Assembly: GCF_000219625.1 (NCBI RefSeq)
Contig: NC_018218.1
Location: 992,001-1,056,000 of the forward strand
Length of the DNA: 64,000 bases
Direction: 5' to 3'
DNA from: Zymoseptoria tritici IPO323
Taxonomy: Eukaryota; Ascomycota; Dothideomycetes; Mycosphaerellales; Mycosphaerellaceae
This document shows positions 1-12,135 of the stretch, piece by piece. Within the stretch, counting starts at the first letter, position 1. The number at the start of each line of letters is the position of its first letter. The translations under genes and the position numbers were made by a program. The notes beneath the pieces were generated by a model. It searched no databases, was not told the DNA's origin, and saw only the letters and a list, made by a program, of their open reading frames with translations.

Positions 1-253
1 GATCGGAATGCATTTGCTCAGGAGTGTCGGTAGGTTTGTGTGTCTCGTTGTCCTCCTCGTCTACAGCAGGTGTTGTGTTCGTGGCTGTGGGGTTATCCAC
101 GTGTGAGGTCGGCGTGTCTGCACGTGTCGTTTCCATGTTCTTCCCATCCACGCTCTTTCTGTCGGTCGCAATTGATCGAATGGAAATTGTCGGACTTGGT
201 GGGTTGGCAAAGGCCGGCGAGCCTGAAGGGTCTCTTGACTCGTGGGCGGCCAT
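1..253 (-). CDS. 5' end of an unidentified protein, cut by the window edge
   Basis: On the minus strand an ATG at 253 opens a frame that stays open to base 1, giving at least 84 residues. The peptide begins MAAHESRDPSGSPAF and is rich in Ser, Thr, Pro and Asp, as expected for a disordered N-terminal tail. No domain is visible, so no function is proposed. It would be transcribed divergently from Sfi1 across a 1.6 kb spacer. Uninterrupted frame and amino-acid composition are the only support; a fortuitous open frame in GC-rich DNA remains possible. Confidence 0.45.
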   Translation of the reverse strand, partial: MAAHESRDPSGSPAFANPPSPTISIRSIATDRKSVDGKNMETTRADTPTSHVDNPTATNTTPAVDEEDNETHKPTDTPEQMHSD

Positions 254-1889
254 TGTTGCGGTGAAAGGGAGCTCAGTAGTCCTCTCCTCTAGAACCGAAT
301 TTCTCCTGCAATGGCCGTGGTCTGAACCGGCAGACCCAAGCCAAAGTATGCAAGGTATACGCAGCAAAATTATTAGTATTGTCGTGGTCCGTGGGGAACG
401 GTGCAAAGGATCGTGCTCGGCGGGGCGCCTCTCACACAAGCTCTCTGATCGCGAACAAAGGGAACGTCGCAGTAACGGATAAAGACAGCAGAACGACCGG
501 GTCGGAACAGCAATCAAAGGAGTGAAGGTTGCTGAACCAGGGACAGGGAATAGGATGGACGAGGAGGAGGTGAGAGTACGGAGACGCGGGAGAGGCAGAC
601 TCGCTTCTAAGTTCTGGGCCAGTATACACATCCTAGTCGTCCACTGTTCGAGCATTTAAGCTTTTCAGGGCGGTGATCTTCAGTTCAGGGGCAGAGTTTC
701 TTTCGCGTTTGTCCTTTGACAGCTCCTATCCCGACTTACTCGACGCCACTGCTTCAACACATTGACTTCAGGGAGGATTGTTCTTCTCATCGAGTGGTCA
801 TACTGTTATCGTGTTGAGATTCTGATGGCGACATGCGCTCCGAATGACTGCATCATGAACAATGCGTCCCTCAAAACACGCGCGCGTGACATGTGACATG
901 TGAATCAGGCACACTAGACGGACACCAGCCGGCCTGGCAACGGCTTCGAACTACCGACGCCGCTGATCTTCTGGGTGAGTGACTCTTGCACAGACAACGC
1001 GGAACGTGAACATTCAAGAGTTGAAGCTATATGTCGACATATTCTATGCCATTCATGCTAGTTTACATGGTTGGGCACGGCTGACACACTCTACAGAGCA
1101 TAGAACCCTAAGCTTGATGAGAGTTTCACAGAAGCTGGCTTGATCCCCAGCATCGAGTGTCGAAAGAATCTCGAGGACGCTCAATGGAAGTTGTGATGGA
1201 GTAGGCCACGTCGGTCATTGATGTGATTCCGATCGAAGCGAAGTGGGTGTCATTGGTTCAGGACTTCCTCGCAGCGGCCTTCTGAAAATGCAATTTAGCA
1301 TTAAACTGGGAATTGTAGAAGAGACAGCGACATACGAGATAGCAATCCTTCAGCATCATGAACTCTCTCGCGCACATGTCCTTCTTGACGTTCTGGTAGC
1401 TGGCCGCCACGCACTTGCCATAGACAGCTCCCTAGCAAATGTTCAGTTGACTGTATATCGATCCGAGTTTAGAGTTGTTGAACCTCAGTAGTGCACTTGG
1501 CTGTCGCCGTTGCAAACTTTTCGATTGGTCGTGTCCGTCCGGGCATTTCTGGAGTGTGATGGCGATGGTGAAGCTGATGGATGAGCATTGAACCAATTCC
1601 AACTCGTGAAGTCATCGACCAAGGATATCTCTCATTGGTCGATTCCTCCTTCGCGCTAGCGGAAGTTCGATCTGGTGAATTCATGACAACGCTCCGGCGC
1701 GTAACATGGAATCCCCGCCGCGTCGCAACTCTCGGCTTCATCAACAATTGTTTCCACCATACGATACAACAAGCATATCACAGGCGCATCTAATTAGAAC
1801 AGCCCAACACATGCTATTGCTTCTTCACGCCCGATGACCCGACACTTCTCGAAGCGCGTGCGCAGAAAACACCTCAGCCCATTCCGCAC
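254..1889. other. Spacer upstream of Sfi1 with no recognised gene
   Basis: This 1.6 kb holds only short frames (under 155 codons) without recognisable domains. It probably contains the divergent promoters of the partial gene on the left and of Sfi1. I see no RNA gene or repeat in it. Confidence 0.5.
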
Positions 1890-4800
1890 ATGAATGGCAA
1901 TGGGGAAAGCCGCGAGCTGCCAGTACTGAGCGATGCTGGTAGGTCGCTGAAACGTCACGGAGGATGGTTGAATCGCAGCAGCTTACACACTTACAGAAAT
2001 CAACACTCTCTACGCCATTTGCCTCGCCGCGTCCCAATCGACTATCCCACCATTTCAAGCGCTATACGATGCATACGTGGAGCAATTCGACCTCGAAGGG
2101 CTCGACAAACAGCGCGACAATAAGATCTTCCGATGGGCCACAGAAGTGGGCGAGCAAGCGCGGAGATACTACCGGGATGGCCAACCTACGGACTTTCGGC
2201 CTTTCGTGAAGAGCTTGTTTGAGGCGCATAATACTCAGATAGAGGGTCTGGAAGAGTTTGAGCAGTCCATCCTTTCCACGCCGTTGCAGCCAAGGACATC
2301 ACGACCTTCGCGGAGAGTGTCCTTTGACAATGTCTATCTAGAGGAGACATGGCGCAGTGATGAGCTAGAGCCGTCGCCAGGACGGGCTTGTGAGGAAGAA
2401 TTAGGACAAGCGTCGCGAGTACGAAGGGATACTCCGTACCGGCCGCGAGCTCGGTCTGCGAGCAGTCATGGATACATCCCTTCCCAAGAACCAGCTCCAC
2501 GACCTTCACAACATGCATCCCCACCTTCTGAGTACGGGTCTGAGGAAGAGAGGAGCCTGGTCGTGCAGCTTAAGGATCCAGAGGCGGAGCTCATGAACAG
2601 GTGCGAGGCCTTTTGGGAAATATCTGACATCAGGCTGGCAAGACGCTGCTTTCAGGTCTGGCGCGAGCGGGCCATGCGACTCGGCGGAGAGCGTCTACAG
2701 CTTGAATCGCAATTGTACGCAGTTGCTGTGGCGAAGGATCGCAGACATTTGCTCAAAGATGCCTTTGACGAATGGCACGAGAATTTCCTCGCGCGGAGAC
2801 GAGCCGCACAGGAACGCCGAGCGGAGCTGGAGAGGGAGGCAGTCCTGGATGCTGTCTTGGACTATCATTTGCGTAAGAAGGATCAAAAAACTCTCAGAGA
2901 CGCTTTCACACACTGGCTCGAGTCTACTCGCTATCAGCGGGAGGTGGTCGAGGAATGTCGAATGAGATTGCTCAAAGTGAGGTACTTCCTCCGCTGGCGG
3001 AAGCTTGCTGTTGAGAACGCACTCAAGGCGCGGAGTATGGTTATGCGGAAATGCGTGTCAATATGGCGCCAGAAGACTGCACGACGACAGCTGTTGGATG
3101 AGCAGGCAAAAGCTTATTTCAAGGAATCTCTGGCCAAGAGACACCTGCGGCAGTGGATGTGGCTCTGCAGGGAGCGAAGGGTCGAGGTTTGGCACGAGAA
3201 TACAGTCAAGCGAAAGGCATTCACCTCCTGGAAAGCTCGTCTGCAGCTACACAACGACCAAGAAGATCAAGCCTACGACCAGAATGAGACGAAATTGGTG
3301 ACCTCGAGCTTGCGGGCGTTGGGGCAGGGTCTCACACAGCGGCGAGAGTCAGTTGTGGTCGCTCAGGATCATCAAGACAAAAAGCTCATGGCCAGCTGCT
3401 ACCGGGCCCTTAGCATTCGGGCCAAGCTCTCGCCATTGGCAACGACATTGTCAATCAAGGTCGACCTCGATCTCAAGAGGAAAGCCTTAAGCATATTGCA
3501 TCTGCAATTTACCTTGACTCGGCAGGCAGCAGACATTGACCGTAAGCGAGTGCTGCACTCAGCCTGGACAGTCTGGAACGATAAGCTCCGGACCCGAGCC
3601 ATCGGTCAACATATCGATCAGCGCATACTGCTGGAAAGCCTGTACAAATGGGCTATCCACACGAGAGCCAGGATATTCGAGCGTGTGCGTGGCACCAGAC
3701 TTCTGCAGCGGACTTTTGCCTCGTGGAGGGACAAGCTTCGCACTACTACCGCGGCGCTGACGCAGTCAACAGCCAATTTTGACGCAAGTCAGCGCTGGCG
3801 CACTCTGAAGTACGGCATGCTGCGGTTGAATATCGCCGTTCGCAATCATGAGGACGCCGCTCGCGCTGCGACAGAGTTCTCCAATAGTCGAACACTACCA
3901 GACGTGCTTGATATTTGGAGAGTTCGTGCTGAACACGTGAATAAGCTCGGTCAGTGGGCTGTCGATGCTCGCTTCTACTGCCTCGCCACTCGCACGCTGA
4001 AGATTTGGGGCGACCGGACTGAACAGCACAAGCAGGATCGCCGAAAGGAAGCATACGCTCACATTCGTGCCCGGGTCAAGATAAGACTTGCTCGGGAATG
4101 CCTTACCAGTCTGCACGAGCGCGCGGCCGCGATTGGTACTCAGCGTGAGCAAGCAGTTCAAGTTGCACAAGCCCGCACGTTCGCTGTTGGCGTTCAAGCC
4201 TTCGACTCATGGCGAGAAAAGACTGCTGCTCTTTCCTCTCTGGCTATTCAGGCCCAAGCGTCTGACCAGCAGAAGCTTCTCACCTCAGCTTTGGCTGCAC
4301 TGTTTCGTAATCGCGAGGACCTCGAGGACCTTGAAAGCCAGGCCCAACGCTTCCGTGGGGAGACTGATCAGGAGTTGCTCCGTAGTGCGGTTAAGCGCAT
4401 TCAATGGTCTACGTTTACCGCTGCTCGACGCACGGAGACGGCAGATGCACTGTGGGCGAGAAATCGCGACCAGCACATCAAGCACATGCTACGGCACTGG
4501 GCTGCGCAAGCCGCAGCCAGGAAAGCCGCCAGGCTAGCAGAGATTGAGGAGCAAGACAGCAATGGCCGGCCAGAGCCAGATCCAGATGCAAGTCCGTCCC
4601 TTCGTCCTGCCAGTCGAGTTGCCGCGCGCTCTGCTGAGCGGCCCCTCTCGCGCCAACAGCCTCTGCCCGCCCGCGCCACGCCACCCTCGGCCGGCATCAA
4701 TCTTCAGTCCTCTACAATGCCGCTTTCCGCAGCCGCGACCCCAGCATATATGCGTACGCCGTCCCGATCTCGCTCCCGTCGAGCCAATCGCTTTCGACCA

Positions 4801-5178
4801 CAACTTCTCCCTACGCCTGCTCCCCTTGCGCCCATGACATTTGACAGGAACCTTGTCATCAGAACGCCAGCGTCAGCATCCGCGTCAAGGTTCAGACAGC
4901 CGCCGCAGAGACCGGCAGAAGAACCGAACGATGACCAGGGAGCGGGAGATGATACTGATGTCTTCGAGCGATCCTCCCCTGCGCAGATCACGCCTTTCGC
5001 AAGGAAACTACGACAGGGTGGCATTGCATCGGCTATGAAGGTTCCGCCGCTTTCGGCTTTACGAGGCGCCGGCACTGGACTCGGAAGGTCTTTTGGAGGA
5101 GCAACTGGTACGGGGAAGAGTGTGAGATTTGTGGGTGGTGGAGGAAGGTTTGGAAGTGGAAGAAAGATGGGAAGTTGA
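1890..5178 (+). CDS. sfi1: Sfi1-type spindle pole body / centrin-binding repeat protein
   Basis: Exon 1 is 1890-1938, the intron 1939-1996 (GTAGGT...TTACAG, 58 nt), exon 2 1997-5178, giving 1076 residues. The splice joins MNGNGESRELPVLSDA to EINTLYAICLAA; the frame is open upstream of the internal ATG at 2077, which supports the short first exon. From about residue 230 to 850 there are many copies of the Sfi1 signature, a hydrophobic stretch followed by F-x-x-W-R/K, for example RRCFQVWRERAM, LLKDAFDEWHENF, VKRKAFTSWKARL and LLQRTFASWRDKL. In yeast Sfi1 these long helices bind centrin (Cdc31) and form the half-bridge needed for spindle pole body duplication. The C-terminal 200 residues are Pro/Ser/Arg-rich with RTPS-like sites that may be phosphorylated. 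The family call is firm; the exact N-terminus is inferred from splicing. Confidence 0.9.
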
Positions 5179-5453
5179 AGCTGGACCACTGGACAGCAGA
5201 TCATACCAGATCAAGACCTTGTGAAGAACAGTGGCAAGGTCTATCTGTACTGTACGCTTCGTGGAAGATTTGGGTAATGCATAATGAGCTTCATGATGGC
5301 GTGGTTTATCACATGCGGTGCGTATTGAATGGTTGGTCTAACCACATCGGGTCTAGCGCGCCATATTCGCAAGACGCCAATTCTAGGATTATAACATTTC
5401 AGCTGACACTTTGACACAGCACAACACCAACACCAACAACAAACACAAGAGCA

Positions 5454-6951
5454 ATGGAGGACGATGGCAGGCGATCGGAAAGCCCCACGGTCGAACCCTC
5501 ATCAATTGTTGTGAGAAGAGCTCGAGCTCTAACCGCGCCGGCCAAAATCACATTCAAGGAAACTGCGCCCGCCACGTCGAAGCCTCAAGATGACACCACA
5601 ACCAGCGATGAACCTGTGACGCTCGACGCCGAACCCGATCACAGACTGTATGACGCAGACCGCATTGAAGTCTCTTACAAATGGACATGCGACAGACTTG
5701 ACAAGCGCAACATCACGCCTAGGACTGGATGGGCTTTGCAAATGCACCAGCTTCGATGCCTCAAAGCTCTGAGACACGGCGTGACTGATGACTTGCAAAG
5801 GGAGATTCAAGATTTTGAATCGACAATGGACACCGAGAGCTGGCTGAAGGCAGCGCTTCCCGACGACATGTATGCAATGACTCAAGAGGTTATTGCTTTG
5901 AGATGGCTCCAAGTCCTAGCGTTAGTAGGAGATTTCGTGAAGATGGATTGCGCTAAGATTCGAGAGGCGGCGCGGAACATGCAACGAGAGGGCGTGAATC
6001 TATTGTCAGGAAGGTACCAATGGACAGAGATCAGCGCTAAGCTCAAGGAAGAAAAATTGATTCATGAGAAGTATGGAGATGCGCGAAAAGATCAGACGAA
6101 GACATACCGCCAAGTTTACGAAGCGGCGCGCTATGCTCAACTAGACTTTGACGAGGTCTGTCTTTGCATCCACACATACGGCCAGCGGAACGGCGTGTTC
6201 CACAATGACATCGAGGACAAGATCAGAGAAGGCTACTTCAGCAAACTGGCGTCCACTTTGTACAGAACGAATCAAGAGCTCTACAGTCTGGTCCCAGTCG
6301 AGCACCAAGAGACGGCAGATTTGTTACGGCGATACTTCCGCAAATTGCGCGACCGCTGGTTCGAGTGCTACGAGCTGGACAATCCAGATACATGGCAAGC
6401 AACAGAAGACCTGAAGCAGGATCGCATCAAAAGGAGACAGTCTGGAGAATCCTCAGTCCCATCAACTCCAAAGAAGCCATCAGTAGCTGTACCGAAGTCA
6501 TCGCCTATCCAAACAGACGCCAGTACGAAATATTTGCAGACTCCGATCGCAGCACCTCCGCACTATCGGCTTCCAACGACGGAGCAAATGCCGCCAGCTC
6601 AGAACCACAGGCCGGCGAAGCGTGATCTCAGCGAGAATGCTCCGCCCAGCGGTCGTGAAGCCAAGCGTTCAAGGAATGCAGCTTGGCAAACTGTTGTGCA
6701 TCGAGACATCGAGCTACACAACAAGCAACAAGAGATAGAGAATCATGACGAGGTCTATGCGCAGTGTAAGCTGGCAGTGGCAGCTCAGCGCCAAAGGCTT
6801 CTGGAGGAGAAGAACGCATACAGCTTCGCTAGTGGAGCTGGGCAATATGATTGCTGATTTGCGGGCGGTACATGGTCCAGATCCTCCTGAGGACCTGAAG
6901 GTCGAGATGGAAAAGCTTGGGGTCACTGAGAAGAGTCTCGAGAAGAAGTGA
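5454..6951 (+). CDS. Unknown protein with helical core; 3' end needs an intron or frameshift
   Basis: The ATG at 5454 follows an A/C-rich leader. An uninterrupted frame gives 467 residues ending at 6857. The core (about residues 70-310) is rich in Trp, Tyr and charged residues and looks alpha-helical (e.g. WALQMHQLRCLKALRHG, LLRRYFRKLRDRWFECYEL). A basic, Pro/Ser-rich linker and a C-terminal charged, coiled-coil-like segment follow. A protein-like sequence continues in another frame to 6951 (LGNMIADLRAVHGPDPPEDL). A 67-nt GTAAGC...CTAG intron at 6766-6832 would join the two in frame and give 476 residues, but it lacks a good branch site and itself reads like coding sequence. A one-base frameshift is the alternative. 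I do not recognise the family and propose no function. Confidence 0.7.
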
Positions 6952-7222
6952 AAGGCATGCAGCTACCCGGCAAACAAGGCACGTATCAGTACAATGGATG
7001 TACGTAGTAGTAGAGCCAGTCTTTGGGGGTTTGAAGAGGGTGAGGACCACGAGGGCACCGGAAGAGGTCTTATAGTGGTACATGTCTTCCTTTGATACAT
7101 CGCGCACCATGACTACAATGAAGATCAGCCTTGCCTCCCATGTAAACGCCTTGCCATGCCATGCCGGGCCATTGATCGTAACCTCAAAACTCCGCCCCGA
7201 ATTCCCATTTATCGTTGCCCAT

Positions 7223-9971
7223 TCACCACAAACTCCCCCTCTCCCGATGACTCCTAACAGGTACAAACCTCGCCTCCCTCGTCGGGTCTCTCCCCATTCC
7301 TGCGCCAGTCTCAGGCGGCGGCGCACTTCCCAATCTCTCTCTCCTCCTCGCTCCAAGGTCAATACTCGAAATCTCGCGAGTCAACGCATCAGTCCCATAG
7401 TAATCATCGACTGGCTGCTGACCATACGACGAGCCAAGCGGGACTTTCGGCGGCACGCTTGGTGGCGCACTGCTCTCCCTTCCACCTCCAAGGGATCGAG
7501 AGAACGGGTGTTGCTGCTGATATTGAGGCTGTGATGGCGAGCCATACGACCTCTCATACGGATTCGGCACCGGGCTGAATCCTTCATGACTGCGGAAGTC
7601 CTGCCCTCCTGGGCTCTGCGCGGGACCCGGGGAATTCTTCTTCTGCAATCGATTCCTGCCTTGCTGTGCTGGCTCCGGAGGGGGTTGGCTCGCTGCCTTC
7701 AGACGTACGTTGATCACTGTGTCTTTACCCACTCTGCCTCCCGTGCTCGGAATTGCCGTTCTCGGACCGAAGTCCCGGTCCCGTCCTAAGCCATACGTCT
7801 TTGGTCCGACGTTACTCGTGCCCTTTGGTGTCGGCTCCGGAGCCCAGGCTTCGACAGGCAGATGGTCCGAAGGATCTATCTCTTGGCCGTGCCAGCCGAC
7901 GATGGGTCCATTGGAGGCCTGTCCGAGGTCCGAAGTGGGACGGTGGACGTCGAAAGAGTCGGGCGAGAATGGGATGGCGGGAGACTCCGAGAAGGACGGG
8001 CGTGGAGAGACAGACTTGCGAACGGGAGTTGGAGCCATGCGGGTTGGAAGGACGCGAGTCGGTGAAGCTTGAGAGGTAGAGAGAGGAGAACCATCCGCCG
8101 ACTCAAAGGCGCGGACCGGGAATTGGATCGAAAAGCTTGATTTGGTGGGCTTGCTGGCGGCGGATGATCGGGCAGCCGGCGGTTGCGGTGAGCTAGCCCG
8201 AGGTTTGACAGGTGGATTCTGTTCACGGCCGTGATACTCTTGTGGTGGTTCGGAAGCGCCGCGGTGATACGGCATTGGGCTTCTCGCTCGAGGAACTTGC
8301 TGCGAAAGAGGATGAGGTCGAGTCGGCGTGCTGGAATCGACAAAACTGCGACGACCCGCAAGACCTTGTCCGATAGGTGAAGATGCTTGATGCTGTGGAG
8401 TGAGATTTGGCGTTGATTCGTAGCTCCGGACATACGGCGAGTTGCCGTATTCATCCATGGAGCCAGCTCTAGCAGGAGGCGCGCGTAGGGGAGCTGTCCG
8501 AGGCGGCGTGTAGCCGCGCTCAATGCTCTGTACAGGAGAAGAACCATGCATGTGTTGCTGTCTCACACTTGGCGGTGTAGCTCCGTATCTCGCGGTGGGA
8601 GTCTGATACGGATGAGCATGCGTGGACGCATAATTCGGCACAGCTGGAGAGCTGTTGGAGTGCATCGGAGGTGGCGGTGGTGGCGGAGACGATGCTATGT
8701 CATTCTCGACGTATGGCTGCACACTAGGATGTGCAGAACCATATTCCTGCTCCCAACCCGGAGGCACATCATTCCTCCTCTGCTGCCGAAGGTGCTGGTA
8801 TTGATATTCGACATCCGGAATCTGCTGCGGCCAGTTCGACTGAGGCGGGAAGCCCGCATTCTCATATTCGTGGTTTTCCGCATGCAATGTAGGCGCAGCT
8901 GGTGCGGAGTGCGAATGCGGCAGACCAATGTGGCTCGCCGGACGCAACGATTGTGGATGTTGATGTGGCGGCTGAGGTTGCGGAATAGGATGACTCTGCT
9001 GTCTCTGCGCAAATCGAGGCTGAGCAGGCAGACCACGCTGACGACTGCTCGGCGCCAGTTGAGGCAGGAAGTCTGGTTGTTGCATTGCTTGGTTGGCGTA
9101 AGGGTCGTAGACCTCCGGATCTGGGTTGGCATCGTATTCTCCGAATTGCTGACTCTGGTCGTGCGCCGACACAGGACTATCCTGGTGGAGTGGGCCATGT
9201 CCTGTCAGCGTCGCTGCCGAGTGAGGATAGTTGAAAGTCTGCGGCGGCATCGAGCTCGTACGAGCATGCATTTGCAGATCTCGTGGTCCATGTTTCGCCC
9301 TTCCGGGTTGCGGACGCTCGGGTATAACCACAGGTGTCGTGACGGGAGCATTTGGGTTGCTCGGCAGTGGCCTCCTCTTCACCTTCGGCTGCAGGCCACC
9401 ATATTGTTGCTTCAACTCATCCGCCACAGACACAATCTCTTCTCCCTTGACCGGCTTCTCTCGTGAATCGTAGTACGTCAACTCTATCCGCAAGTCGCCA
9501 GCGTATTTTCCTTTGCAGTTGAGCGATTGCCACAGATCCGCCTTTCCTCCTCCGGGTACAATGACATCGTTCAGACCAACCCAAGCTTCTCCAATGAGGT
9601 CCGTTCGCTTATCCTCGCTGAAGCAGGAAATTTTGAGGTTGTAGTAGTCGGGCGAGTCGTGAACGGTGAAGCGAAGTTCCTGGTCCCTGTGTAATGTGCC
9701 TGTCAGCATTGTGTTCCAATTCCCATTCTTCTCTGTTGCTGCCTCACCACTTCGGCGTTTGTCCACCTCGACGATCCGTCTCTGTCTTTCGCGCTTCTTT
9801 GCCCAACCTCGCCGCACAGTATGGATTTTGTTTGCCCATAGTCTTCCGGTTGGGCAAGTTCTTTGCACGATCCACCACCAGCACAAGAGTACCTATTTCG
9901 GGCCCGTCCACAGTCATGTCGGCGAAGATACCCGCGGAGTGAGGACCATTGGTGGCCATTTTGGATGCCAT
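7223..9971 (-). CDS. C2-domain protein of the Inn1/Fic1 (ingression) type
   Basis: Exon 1 is 9971-9748, the intron 9747-9687 (GTGAGG...CACAG, 61 nt), exon 2 9686-7223; 895 residues. The splice falls inside the C2 domain: ...GGQTPKW joins DQELRFTVHD. The C2 domain covers roughly residues 20-145 with GTLVLVVDRAKNLPNRK at its first strand and the AGDLRIELTYYD last strand. The remaining 750 residues are disordered and very rich in Pro, Gln and Ser, with many PxxP stretches. That layout, an N-terminal C2 domain plus a long PxxP tail that binds SH3 proteins, matches fungal Inn1/Fic1 proteins, which couple the actomyosin ring to membrane ingression and septum formation. The C2 assignment is direct; the cytokinesis role is inferred from family layout. 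It is convergent with the unknown gene ending at 6951. Confidence 0.82.
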
Positions 9972-10947
9972 TATCAGCCGCAGGGGGATTTGCCGTCGTG
10001 GCAGAAAGGTCTATCGAGGTGCTCGGAGAGAGAGGAGAACCAGACGGATGCTGTCGTGTTGTTGCTGGGTTGTATACATAGAATCTGAAGCAAGGTTACC
10101 GATGTGGCATTGTCGATTGTTTCTCCGCTCGCAGGAGAAGAAAGTAATGGATCAACGAATGAAGTCAATCAAGACTCGAAGCGAAGGGTGGATCGAGAAC
10201 ACAGCATGTGTCAATGTCAAGGCGCAGTAGATCGAAGGAAGTGAAAGAGGTGAACTTGAGCTTGGCACCGCGAGGCTGGGAATCGAGATGGCGCGTCGTG
10301 CTGGGATTTGTTCCTGCTTGGTCTCACCCTGCACCACTTTTGGACATTCATTTGTCTTCTCATCTCGTTTCAAAAACTCTCTATTCTTTACACGATTGAT
10401 CCTTTTCAATGCGAGATACAGGAATGGCATCAATGAAGGGCGACGACATCATCGCCAGTCCTCCGGCAGAGTGGAGCTCAAAGCCGTTTCTCGCTTGTTT
10501 ACCTTTAGCCCATTCTGGGCAAAGCTCGAGTCGATCGCATCACATGAATCGACCTTGTCGGGGCATTGCAGACCGTCTTTCTGACAACGACGAGGGACTG
10601 ACCGAACGTCCTCCTGCGTCGTCCTTGGAGGGAGAACCTGCAGAAGAATGAACGAAACTGGCGATTTCATGACGACCACGTGGGCAACATGAACGACATT
10701 TCGCCTCTCACCCCTCTCCGGAGTCCAATTCCGATCCATGCAAGCATGACGAGGAACGAAGACATCCTTGTCGCGCAGAGCATGCAACCAACTTCTGCGG
10801 TTTCAACGAACTGCTAAAGACAGGAACTGTCCTCAGTATATGCCACAGCTAAGTCCATTTCGATTCTTTCTTGCTTGTCATCAAGCCACCGTTCGCAAAC
10901 ATACCTACGACTTCCAGCAGCAGCTCCACTCCTCAGGACCGCCCACC
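9972..10947. other. Divergent spacer without recognised gene
   Basis: Between the start of the C2-domain gene (minus) and the start of the 238-residue protein (plus) lies about 1 kb with only short, unconvincing frames. It presumably carries both promoters and leaders. No repeat or RNA gene was seen. Confidence 0.5.
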
Positions 10948-11664
10948 ATGGTCGACGCAATCCTTGGCCTGGCCCTGTCCCTGGCCACAGTAATGCCAAC
11001 CGGTATCTCCGTCGTAACAGGCGTAGCCCAAGGCGTCTCCGAACAACACAAGCAAAATGCCGACGCCGCGAACCAAACCCGAATGCTGAAGTTCCACCTA
11101 GACGTCGAGACCGACCCTCCCTTGCCTTCCTCACATCCTCTGCACAGCTCCATCCTCACGATACACGATAGCAAGCTTTACATCGTGAGAAAGAACCCGG
11201 AGACGAATCTACCAGCGAATGGATGGCATCCGTTCACGGGATTCTATATTGCATACCCAGATAACGATCGATGCTACACCCGTGGGCTGGTGAGCACCAT
11301 TTCCGTCGATCCGCCGGTACTGAACTGGATCTACATCGATAAGGATTCGCATCGTGCCTGCTGTGCTACTCGGACAGGCAGTATCGCACATCATGTCGGC
11401 TCATACGACTGGACGACCGAGGAGAACGAGGACTCACGGGTGACGCTCGATGGATGGGAGGGATGGGTGGCCGTGGAGGAAGAGGAGGGCGTGTGGGCGG
11501 TGTTCTACGATTGGGCAGATAGTGGTTTGCAAGGCAAGGTGGGCAAGGGTAGGAGGAAGGAGGACGTGATGTTGAGGAGACGGGTAATCACTGGACAAGA
11601 GGTGAATCAATGGGGGTTGAAAGAGGAGGGTAATATTGGTTTCAAGAAGACGAGGGAGGTGTGA
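10948..11664 (+). CDS. Conserved fungal protein of unknown function (238 aa)
   Basis: The chosen ATG at 10948 sits in a good Kozak context (CCACCATGG); an in-frame ATG 60 codons upstream precedes a non-conserved-looking stretch. The protein begins with a hydrophobic helix (ILGLALSLATVMPTGISVV), then a QNADAANQTRMLKFHL segment. A compact, Trp-rich alpha/beta region follows with motifs such as HPFTGFYIAYPD, PPVLNWIYIDKDSHR and GWEGWVAVEEEEGVWAVFYD. I recognise this as a lineage-wide fungal family from memory of its layout, but know of no assigned function. The N-terminal helix may anchor it to a membrane. No intron is needed. It converges on the small gene ending at 11735. Confidence 0.8.
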   Translation: MVDAILGLALSLATVMPTGISVVTGVAQGVSEQHKQNADAANQTRMLKFHLDVETDPPLPSSHPLHSSILTIHDSKLYIVRKNPETNLPANGWHPFTGFYIAYPDNDRCYTRGLVSTISVDPPVLNWIYIDKDSHRACCATRTGSIAHHVGSYDWTTEENEDSRVTLDGWEGWVAVEEEEGVWAVFYDWADSGLQGKVGKGRRKEDVMLRRRVITGQEVNQWGLKEEGNIGFKKTREV

Positions 11665-11734
11665 ATATCGTTTCTTCGGTCATGGAGAAATTGTTCTCAT
11701 TGAGCAGCTGTCAAGACTGGATATGGGACAACTC

Positions 11735-12135
11735 TTACTTCTCATTCGCCTTGACGTCCTCGTCTCCACCTCTCACATCCGCCGCGACGCGCTCCTTATC
11801 CTCTGGTCCTCCGACACCCTCAAAGTCTCTTGCCTTGGCGGTCTGTCCGGTCTTTGGGTTAATGCCACCCTCTGGCATGTCGCGGTTGTCGCCAGCACCT
11901 GAGGCTGCGGAGCCAATAGTCACGGTGCTGCCGGGGAATTTTGTGGTTGCGGAGGCATCGATGCCGGACTCTGTGGCTGTTGAGGAAGTTAGTGGAAGGT
12001 TGCAGGCGATCCGAGAGCTATTCACTTACCGGTATCGCTTTGCTGCGTCTTCTTGTTGCCCTTGGCCTCTTGTGTGTTCAGGTCACGCTCAGCCTGCTTG
12101 GCGATCTCCAGAGGGTCTCTTTGGTCGGTCGACAT
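11735..12135 (-). CDS. Small hydrophilic conserved fungal protein (115 aa)
   Basis: Exon 1 is 12135-12030, the intron 12029-11977 (GTAAGT...AACAG, 53 nt), exon 2 11976-11735; the sum is 348 nt. The protein starts MSTDQRDPLEIAKQAERDL and ends in a Gly/Asp/Lys-rich tail (DFEGVGGPEDKERVAADV). It is highly charged with no membrane segment, signal peptide or cysteine, so it is probably a disordered cytosolic or nuclear protein. The clean GTAAGT donor, continued frame and compositional unity across the splice support a real gene. Function is unknown. It is tail-to-tail with the 238-residue gene, leaving 70 bp for both 3' ends. Confidence 0.72.

Noticed and set aside
24..482. 152-codon plus-strand frame at the left edge
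   Set aside because: The opposite strand offers a frame open to the edge with more protein-like disordered composition; the plus frame has Val/Ser-rich shadow composition.
8546..9466. 306-codon plus-strand frame, very Arg-rich
   Set aside because: Antisense shadow of the Pro/Gln-rich tail of the C2-domain protein; composition is an artefact of the sense codons.
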